A DNA stretch of 28,756 bases from Verrucomicrobia bacterium SCGC AAA164-M04 (GTDB taxonomy: Bacteria > Verrucomicrobiota > Verrucomicrobiae > Verrucomicrobiales > Akkermansiaceae), in NCBI GenBank assembly GCA_000383735.1, contig KB912179.1, positions 48,586 through 77,341 on the forward strand. The letters run 5' to 3'. The notes beneath the pieces were generated by a model. It searched no databases. It had not been told where the DNA came from and worked only from the letters and a program-made list of their open reading frames with translations. Shown one piece after another: positions 1 to 5,874 of this stretch (the first letter of the stretch is position 1; every line of letters begins with the position of its first letter). The position numbers were made by a program, and so were the translations under genes.

Positions 1-2
1 CT

Positions 3-1148
3 GGAATCATGCAGCTGATGGACCGTGTTGTTGGTTCGAGCTTCTTTATGCCTTCGGGCCTTTATTCTGCTTCGAGTGGAGCAGCCATGGATCTCTCGGG
101 ATCGGGTAGCCCGCTTCTCTTCCAGCACCTCTTCTGGTTCCTAGGGCACCCCGAGGTTTACGTCCTCCTACTTCCCGCGATTGCTTGCGTAGCCGAAATC
201 ATTCCGTGCAACACGCGGAAGCCACTTTGGGGATACAAGCCAATGGTGTGGGCGCTCATTGTCCTCGGTTTCCTTTCCTTTATCGTTTGGGCGCACCATA
301 TGTATCTCACTGGAATGGGTCCCGTGATTTCAACTTTCTTCCAAACCACGACAGTTTTGATTTCGGTGCCTTCGGTTATCTTGCTCACTTCAATGATTAT
401 TTCGCTCTGGGGCGGTTCAATCCGCTTTACGATGCCCATGATTTGGGCTGCGGCTTTCCTCCCAATGTTCGGCATCGGTGGCCTCACCGGCCTACCGTTA
501 GCCTTTAACCTCGCCGACCTTCACCTACACGATACGTATTATGTGATTGGGCACTTCCACTACGTGGTGGCTCCTGGAATCCTCTTTGGTCTGTTCGCGG
601 GTATCTATCACTGGTATCCTAAGATGACTGGTCGTTTCTTGGATAATTTCCTCGGACACCTCCACTTTTGGCCTTCTTTAGTCTGCATGAATCTTCTCTT
701 TTTCCCGATGCTGACCCAAGGAATGGCCGGGTTTCACCGTCGTTGGTATAACGGAGGAGAAGGGTATATTGAAAAAGGTGCCGAGGGGGTCAACGTCTTT
801 GGCCTTACTGTTGCTGAGAAAATTTCGCTTAACGAAATAATGACTGGTTCTGCAATCGCTCTCGCTGTTTTTCAGCTGCCTTTCCTCGTAAATATGGTCA
901 TCAGTTTCTTCTGGGGGAAAAAGGTAACAAGCGACAATCCATGGGATGCAACCACTCTTGAGTGGGCTACTCCAACTCCTCCGGGACATGGTAACTTTAC
1001 TTTTGATCCTGCGGTCTATCGTGGGCCCTACGAATACAGTCGCCCCGACCACGATTCTGATTTCTTTCCGCAGTGGGAGGAGCCGAAGCGCGATGCCCCA
1101 GCTGAGGAGGCCGAGGCGCAACCTGAAAAGGAGACGACCGAGGTCTAG
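3..1148 (+). CDS. ctaD: Cytochrome c oxidase subunit I (partial, 5' end outside window)
   Basis: This is the C-terminal part of the heme-copper oxidase catalytic subunit, which reduces O2 at the heme a3/CuB centre in the inner membrane and pumps protons. The frame is open to the window edge, so the ATG at base 9 is internal. Visible hallmarks are GHPEVY (CuB His, cross-linked Tyr and the proton-gating Glu), WAHHMY (the two other CuB His), LWGGSIRFT, and DTYYVIGHFHYV (heme a and a3 His). The segment VPSVILLTSMIISLWGG aligns without gaps to the K-channel helix VPTGIKVFxWxxxxWGG of A-type enzymes and has Leu (codon 381-383) where the channel Lys is expected. A soluble acidic tail of about 60 residues ends the protein. 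It is the first visible gene of an oxidase operon, 39 bp before ctaE. Confidence 0.97.
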   Translation, partial: GIMQLMDRVVGSSFFMPSGLYSASSGAAMDLSGSGSPLLFQHLFWFLGHPEVYVLLLPAIACVAEIIPCNTRKPLWGYKPMVWALIVLGFLSFIVWAHHMYLTGMGPVISTFFQTTTVLISVPSVILLTSMIISLWGGSIRFTMPMIWAAAFLPMFGIGGLTGLPLAFNLADLHLHDTYYVIGHFHYVVAPGILFGLFAGIYHWYPKMTGRFLDNFLGHLHFWPSLVCMNLLFFPMLTQGMAGFHRRWYNGGEGYIEKGAEGVNVFGLTVAEKISLNEIMTGSAIALAVFQLPFLVNMVISFFWGKKVTSDNPWDATTLEWATPTPPGHGNFTFDPAVYRGPYEYSRPDHDSDFFPQWEEPKRDAPAEEAEAQPEKETTEV

Positions 1149-1187
1149 TGCCGAGCAAACTTCCACTGAATAACTTCTTCTTGATCC

Positions 1188-2993
1188 ATGGAAATTCCAT
1201 TTATTGTCAACGCCCGTAAGGACACCGGTCTCTTCAACTCGAAGGTAGGTATCTGGCTATTTTTAGCTTCTGAAGTCACTTTGTTCGGTGGCCTGTTTTC
1301 GGGTTATTTGTTCTTACGGCTCTATGCCGACTATCCATGGCCGGAGCGGGCGCTTCCTGTTCTACCTGGTTTAATCAACACTTTCGTTCTGATTGGGTCC
1401 TCGGTTACTGTTGTATTTGCATGGGCTGCATTGAAGATGCGGGAATGGCGGAAGTTTCAGATCTACATGGCAATCACACTTGTGTGTGCCGGCCTTTTTA
1501 TGGTGCTCAAGGGGATTGAATACAACGCCAAGTTCGGTCACCAGGCGGTTCGTCTTCAAGGAGGTGGGCCAGTCCAAGATAACGCTATCGTGGAGGGGCA
1601 CTTGCACTATGCTGAGTTGAATGACGATGGGTTCATGGTCGAGGTTGGTGAAGACCGAAAAAAGGAGGAGGGAGTCTTCAAGGCAAACCGCGTGTTGGTG
1701 AAAGCGTCGGAATTGACTTTCGTCCTGACACGTCCGACTCACGAGGCTTACGTGAAGGAGATTCTCAGGCAAGCTGGCAGCAATCATAAAATCACTCTAG
1801 CTGAGTCTTACCGAGTAATCGACAAGGATGAGCTCAATGCTGGTAAAATGAATCGTGATCAGCTTTCGAATACCGAAAAGGCGGAGATTGCTGAGAAGGG
1901 AGAAGAGCTTAGCATCGACTTACTAGACAAACTCGAAGATGCCTATCTTGAAGCTCGCTCACACGATCGGAAGATCCGGACCCAGTTTCTCGCGGCCTCT
2001 TGGGATTGGATTCGTAATGAAAAAGGTGTGGAAGAAGCTTCCACCTATGTCATCGAAAAAGAGATTTGGAAAGATCGTCGTGCTGAGGATGCCGAAAAGA
2101 TTAAGATTTTGAGTCTTCGGGCACCTTCTGAGGTCACTTTTAAAGTCGAGCCAGTCGAGCCAGTCGAGCCAGACGACTCTTCTTTTACTTTAGTGCTCGA
2201 GCCTGGCGATCTTGTTAAGAAAGTTAATGTTGGTGATTTGAGTGCTAAACTCCGCGACGATACTTTAGTGTCGGGTGTGGTTCTTGCTAGTCCCGTGATT
2301 ATGGGGGTTGATGCTCTGGATTTTCGGACGACGGCACAGCGTGCTGAGGTTGAAGGGCTTGACCCGCTTCCTGTTATCGAGGGCACTTGGCTCCTGACTC
2401 ACGAGGTTGATCATGGGAGCCATGACGGACACAGTGAAGGTGGAGATACTGACCACCGAAACGAGTTCAAGAAGATTTGGGACTGCCACATGGCGTGGCT
2501 AAAGGCTGAGACAGAGCGGCTCGAAAAGAAGGACCGTGTTCCGACTCTTAATGATAAGTATCGCGTGAATTGGGATCAGATTCTTGCCTACGAGGGATTG
2601 GGGTATGATAGCGAAAAGGTTTACGAGGAAAGCAAGGCCCGGACGCTCAAGCGGAGTGGTCTTTTCGATCTTGACGGGTTTGCAGGCGCTAATCACAAAA
2701 TCCATGGGAAGAAGTTTCCCCATCTTGAGATTCCGCGCGCTAATGTTGGGTTTGAGTCCACCTTTACCCCTAAGTGGAATACTTACTATGCGATCTACTT
2801 TACAATCACCGGTTTGCATGGTCTTCACGTGATAGGCGGTGCTCTTGTTCTTGGCTACTATTTGTTCTTTGGGCGTAAGATGTATGACTCTAACCCGGAA
2901 TGGTTAGCAAATCGGGTCGAAGTGGGCGGGCTTTTTTGGCACTTTGTTGATCTTGTCTGGATCTTTCTCTTCCCGATTCTCTATCTAATGTAA
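1188..2993 (+). CDS. ctaE: Cytochrome c oxidase subunit III with large inserted domain
   Basis: At 601 residues this is about three times the usual length of a five-helix (caa3-type) subunit III. Residues 19-45, 62-82 and 90-112 are TM1-TM3 (KVGIWLFLASEVTLF is typical) and end in the family motif KGIEY. Residues about 526-601 give TM4-TM5 with FTITGLHGLHVIGG and GLFWHFVDLVWIFLFP, also typical. Between them lie about 400 charged, mostly hydrophilic residues (about 119-525). Topology by the positive-inside rule (KMREWRK between TM2 and TM3, GRKMYDSNPEWLANR between TM4 and TM5) places the insert in the periplasm. It contains a VEPVEPVEP repeat and a His-rich stretch near residues 403-424. Both halves are in one open frame with good family motifs, so this is not a fusion of two separate genes. 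I do not recognise the fold of the insert. Confidence 0.95.
   Translation: MEIPFIVNARKDTGLFNSKVGIWLFLASEVTLFGGLFSGYLFLRLYADYPWPERALPVLPGLINTFVLIGSSVTVVFAWAALKMREWRKFQIYMAITLVCAGLFMVLKGIEYNAKFGHQAVRLQGGGPVQDNAIVEGHLHYAELNDDGFMVEVGEDRKKEEGVFKANRVLVKASELTFVLTRPTHEAYVKEILRQAGSNHKITLAESYRVIDKDELNAGKMNRDQLSNTEKAEIAEKGEELSIDLLDKLEDAYLEARSHDRKIRTQFLAASWDWIRNEKGVEEASTYVIEKEIWKDRRAEDAEKIKILSLRAPSEVTFKVEPVEPVEPDDSSFTLVLEPGDLVKKVNVGDLSAKLRDDTLVSGVVLASPVIMGVDALDFRTTAQRAEVEGLDPLPVIEGTWLLTHEVDHGSHDGHSEGGDTDHRNEFKKIWDCHMAWLKAETERLEKKDRVPTLNDKYRVNWDQILAYEGLGYDSEKVYEESKARTLKRSGLFDLDGFAGANHKIHGKKFPHLEIPRANVGFESTFTPKWNTYYAIYFTITGLHGLHVIGGALVLGYYLFFGRKMYDSNPEWLANRVEVGGLFWHFVDLVWIFLFPILYLM
2145..2171 (+). repeat. 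9-bp tandem repeat (x3) in ctaE insert
   Basis: Three perfect copies of GTCGAGCCA (2145-2153, 2154-2162, 2163-2171) encode Val-Glu-Pro three times at residues 320-328 of the ctaE insert. The unit is a multiple of three, so copy-number changes would keep the frame. It looks like a flexible linker between two parts of the inserted region. Confidence 0.9.
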
Positions 2994-3027
2994 TCCTTAT
3001 TTTTCTGATCTCTAAACTTAAAAACTC

Positions 3028-3414
3028 ATGGCTGATTCCATCGAAGAAGTAAAAAAGGCGAAGAAGCTCTATCTATTTATCGGTACTCTGTTGTTTGTCT
3101 TCACTGTTGTTACGGTGATGGTAGCGTCGGTTGAATGGCTAGACTTTGGTGGCCATGGATTTGATGCAATGGACGCAACAATCGGCCTTTGTATCGCTGC
3201 ATTTAAAGCGACGCTTGTGATGCTGATATTCATGCACCTTAACCACGAGCGTCCGATGGTTTATTTTTTCTATACTCTCGGATTAGTGATGGCATTTTTC
3301 TGTATGTGGTTGATTGGTTGGTCGATAAGCGATCCTATCGAATTTGGGAATGAGTCCTACAGCGATGGCTTCTACGATCCATCTAAACCGGCGACGGACG
3401 TTCATGGTCGATGA
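3028..3414 (+). CDS. Cytochrome c oxidase subunit IV (prokaryotic COX4 family)
   Basis: This 128-residue protein has three predicted membrane helices (about residues 14-36, 48-70 and 79-100), the layout of the small prokaryotic COX4/CyoD-like subunit that stabilises the oxidase core. The segment FKATLVMLIFMHLNHERPMVYFF between helices 2 and 3 matches the family pattern (K..LV...FMHL). It lies 34 bp after ctaE and 24 bp before the next small membrane protein, so it is part of the oxidase operon. No cofactor ligand is expected. The hydrophilic C-terminus (about 25 residues) is of unknown role. The family call is firm; a standard gene symbol is not obvious for this lineage. Confidence 0.88.
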   Translation: MADSIEEVKKAKKLYLFIGTLLFVFTVVTVMVASVEWLDFGGHGFDAMDATIGLCIAAFKATLVMLIFMHLNHERPMVYFFYTLGLVMAFFCMWLIGWSISDPIEFGNESYSDGFYDPSKPATDVHGR

Positions 3415-3438
3415 GCTGAAAACTAATTATAACAAGAC

Positions 3439-3642
3439 ATGTCGATCAAAGGATTCCATCTTATTTTTATCGCGATAGCTTCGCTGTTCTGTGCTGGTTT
3501 TGGAGTATGGGCGTTGTTCCTTGATGAGCAATCCTCCGGATCTGGTGTTAAAGTTTTTGGCATATTCACTCTAGCTGCTTCTGCAGGCTTAATCGTCTAC
3601 GGTTTTTACTTCAGAAGAAAATCGAAGGACATCATCGTCTAG
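3439..3642 (+). CDS. Small two-helix membrane protein of the oxidase operon
   Basis: This 67-residue protein has two hydrophobic helices (about residues 5-27 and 38-58) followed by a basic tail (FRRKSKD), so the tail is predicted to be cytoplasmic. No enzymatic motif is seen. It sits between the COX4-like gene and another small membrane gene, 24 bp and 13 bp away, in the same direction. Tiny hydrophobic ORFs at this position recur, as far as I recall, in oxidase clusters of Planctomycetes and Verrucomicrobia. A role as accessory or assembly subunit of the oxidase is inferred from context only. Confidence 0.75.
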   Translation: MSIKGFHLIFIAIASLFCAGFGVWALFLDEQSSGSGVKVFGIFTLAASAGLIVYGFYFRRKSKDIIV

Positions 3643-3655
3643 ATCTCAGAAAATT

Positions 3656-3877
3656 ATGATTACATCATCCTCAATTCTTGCGTGTGCCACTTGTGCGAAC
3701 TCTTTCAAGCATGGCGGCCAAGATGCCGCAGGCTGGGCGATTGCCTTGATGCTTCTTGTGATTGTTCCTCTCATTACCATGGTTGTTTGGTTCATGGTGA
3801 AAATTGCAAAACGTGAGCGCGTCGGTTTGGATTCTCAGTATTGCGATGATTATGTAGCGCCCTCTAATAACTCCTAA
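3656..3877 (+). CDS. Small single-helix membrane protein with N-terminal CxxC
   Basis: This is a 73-residue protein. The N-terminus has the pair ACATCAN (Cys-x-x-Cys) at residues 10-13, before a hydrophobic helix at about residues 26-48, followed by KIAKRER, which marks the cytoplasmic side. The CxxC would therefore face the periplasm. It is 13 bp after the preceding small membrane gene and 14 bp before ctaC. The position directly before the CuA subunit and the exposed CxxC suggest a role in metal delivery or thiol chemistry during CuA assembly, but this is inference. It could equally be a structural accessory subunit. Confidence 0.72.
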   Translation: MITSSSILACATCANSFKHGGQDAAGWAIALMLLVIVPLITMVVWFMVKIAKRERVGLDSQYCDDYVAPSNNS

Positions 3878-3891
3878 ATTTTTTCTTAACC

Positions 3892-4704
3892 ATGTTTACC
3901 CTACTCAATTGGTCAAAATGGCTCGGGATCCCCGAGAATTACTCCGATCACGGCGGCAATGTCGATCACCTTATCGATATTGTTCACTGGTTTATGTTCG
4001 CGCTCTTTATAGGGTGGACTCTTTTCTTCCTATTCTGCCTTTGGAAGTTTAGGGCCTCGAAGAATGCTAAGGCTAGCTACCACGGTGTCACAAATCACGT
4101 CTCTAGTCATCTGGAGATTGGGGTAGTGATTATTGAAGCTGTTCTTCTGCTCGGATTCGCTTTCCCTCTCTGGTGGGAGAGGACCGATAATTTTGAGGAG
4201 GTCACGCAAACCGATCCTGCTCGGGTTCGTGTCGTGGCATACCAGTTTGGATTTGGTTACCACTATCCTGGTGAGGATGGAAAGTTTGGCCGCATCGACC
4301 GGACCCTTGTGAGTAGGCCGGGCGATCCCTGTATCGACCCAGATGATCCAAATGGCTACGACGATTTCGTTTCAGGCATTTTGAAATTACCGGTTAAACG
4401 CAATGCCATCCTCCAAGTCACTTCAACGGATGTGATTCACAACTACTCAATCGTGCCGATGAGGATCCAACAGGATGCAATTCCGGGACGTGACATTCCA
4501 ATGTGGTTCATGCCAACTAAGGAGCTTGAAACCTATGTAGTGTGCGGTCAGCTCTGCGGTGAGAACCATGCGAATATGCGCGGAGTTATGGAGGTTGTAA
4601 GCCAAAAATCCTACTCAAGTTGGGCTGCTGAACAAAGCAAGGCATCTCTCGAGAAGTCCCAGGAGGCTCTCGAAGCTGACAAGGCGGGGCTTGCACAAAA
4701 TTAG
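3892..4704 (+). CDS. ctaC: Cytochrome c oxidase subunit II (CuA subunit)
   Basis: This 270-residue subunit accepts electrons from cytochrome c at the binuclear CuA site in the periplasm. Two membrane helices (about residues 30-52 and 75-95) precede a cupredoxin domain. CuA ligands are visible: His183 (VIHNYS), then Cys218, Cys222, His226 and Met229 in CGQLCGENHANMRG. Gln220 stands where the ligand-loop Glu is normal. The aromatic patch normally written QWxW is QFGFGYHYP here (Phe119 and Phe121), so the Trp used for electron entry in well-studied enzymes is absent. There is no CxxCH, so this subunit lacks the fused cytochrome c of true caa3 enzymes. The hydrophilic C-terminus is rich in Ala, Glu and Lys. 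Placement last in the operon, after ctaD and ctaE, differs from the common ctaC-first order. Confidence 0.96.
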   Translation: MFTLLNWSKWLGIPENYSDHGGNVDHLIDIVHWFMFALFIGWTLFFLFCLWKFRASKNAKASYHGVTNHVSSHLEIGVVIIEAVLLLGFAFPLWWERTDNFEEVTQTDPARVRVVAYQFGFGYHYPGEDGKFGRIDRTLVSRPGDPCIDPDDPNGYDDFVSGILKLPVKRNAILQVTSTDVIHNYSIVPMRIQQDAIPGRDIPMWFMPTKELETYVVCGQLCGENHANMRGVMEVVSQKSYSSWAAEQSKASLEKSQEALEADKAGLAQN

Positions 4705-4728
4705 ATCTTCCTCACTCGTATTAAGGAT

Positions 4729-4759
4729 AGCCGGAGTGGCAACGCCGGCTGTTTTTTTT
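4729..4759 (+). terminator. Rho-independent terminator of the oxidase operon
   Basis: A 6-bp GC-rich stem AGCCGG/CCGGCT (4729-4734 with 4745-4750) with a 10-base loop is followed by G and eight T residues (4752-4759). It lies 24 bp after the ctaC stop codon. Confidence 0.88.
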
Positions 4760-4815
4760 CGGGTAAAAAAGGCGCTTATTTTACAGCACTTGACCGCGGT
4801 GCTACCTTTCCTCCC

Positions 4816-5808
4816 ATGAATAAGTCGGCTGGGTTCTTTTTTGTGGCCACTTTGGCGTTGGTTTCCTGTGGAGACTTGCTTGAGGTGAGGACAATCAGCC
4901 CGAAGGCTCAAAGATCATCAAAATTCAGCGAGGGTGGAAATGGGATATCGGGAATGGGCGGGTATGCAGACGCGAAGATCAAGAAGGAGAGTGAAGACAT
5001 CGCTGTTGGAATGACTCCGGAAATGGCCGGATATCTCCCTGAGAAGGTGGGAGATAACGTGGTAGTAGGAGATATGAAGCTCCCGTCAGACGATGACTTT
5101 GAATGGGCCCCGATGAATTTGGATACTGAGTTTAAGCTTGGCGACAAGTTTAAGAATCGTCCTAAAAAGAAAACTTCTTGGGTTTCCAGCTATCAAGAGG
5201 CTCGGCGCGAATCAATGCGCGAGGGGAAGCCCTTATTAATATGGTTCACTAAAACTGGGAGTCCGGGTAGTCCGATGTGCGCCCGCTTGCAGCGTGAGGT
5301 TTTTGCAAAGGCTGACTTTGAAAAATGGGCTAAGGAAAAATTGGTGCGGTTAAAAATTGATGCGACCGGCGGCAAACGGGAGGTGGATGAATTTGGCCAG
5401 TTGACTGGGTCAGTTACCGCTCGGCGCAAGTATGCCGAACGATTAAAGAAGCAGTTCGATGTCTTGGGCTATCCAACCTTGGTTGTGCTTCAACCTGATG
5501 GCGCGGTTTACACACGCGAGCGCGGCTTTAGTCGGGGCGGAAAATCCGAACTATGGGGGAAATTAAAAAATGCAGCTCTCACAATTGATCATAATCATGG
5601 AGTATGGGAGCGAAAGATGGCAAAAAGAGGATATCGGAAGTGGCTGGGAATGAATGATGAAGTGGTCTTCGCTAAATTGACCCGTTACTACAACGGTAAT
5701 CTCTGGCTCACCGAGCCTGATGGGAATGTCATTAAAACATCCCAAAAATATCTCTCCAAAAATGATAGGGGATGGATCATCGCGGAAAAGGAGAAGAGAG
5801 GGCTTTGA
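4816..5808 (+). CDS. Lipoprotein with thioredoxin-like and SHD1-like domains
   Basis: This 330-residue protein begins with a lipoprotein signal (hydrophobic stretch, then LVSC, Cys18 as the predicted lipidated residue). Residues about 120-250 resemble a thioredoxin-like fold: the helix and strand SYQEARRESMREGKPLLIWF, the active-site position TGSPGSPMC (only Cys155, so no CxxC pair), and the cis-Pro motif GYPT (218-221). Residues about 273-321 resemble an SHD1 domain (W...G..V.A.L..Y.G.L.L..PDG......KYLS..D), a module common in secreted proteins of the PVC group. With one Cys it cannot act as a classical disulfide oxidoreductase; a binding or single-Cys role is possible. It has its own start after the oxidase terminator, so co-transcription with ctaC is not implied. 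Confidence 0.78.
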   Translation: MNKSAGFFFVATLALVSCGDLLEVRTISPKAQRSSKFSEGGNGISGMGGYADAKIKKESEDIAVGMTPEMAGYLPEKVGDNVVVGDMKLPSDDDFEWAPMNLDTEFKLGDKFKNRPKKKTSWVSSYQEARRESMREGKPLLIWFTKTGSPGSPMCARLQREVFAKADFEKWAKEKLVRLKIDATGGKREVDEFGQLTGSVTARRKYAERLKKQFDVLGYPTLVVLQPDGAVYTRERGFSRGGKSELWGKLKNAALTIDHNHGVWERKMAKRGYRKWLGMNDEVVFAKLTRYYNGNLWLTEPDGNVIKTSQKYLSKNDRGWIIAEKEKRGL

Positions 5809-5874
5809 GTTTTTGTTTGGGGGGAATGGACGGTCACAAAAAAAGAACCGTATAGAGGTCTTCCCAATCTTTTT

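Noticed and set aside
678..1166. 162-codon minus-strand frame inside ctaD
   Set aside because: Shadow of the oxidase gene.
5823..5855. Possible hairpin ACGGT...ACCGT between convergent genes
   Set aside because: Only 5 bp with a 12-base loop and no T tract after it on either strand; too weak to call a terminator.
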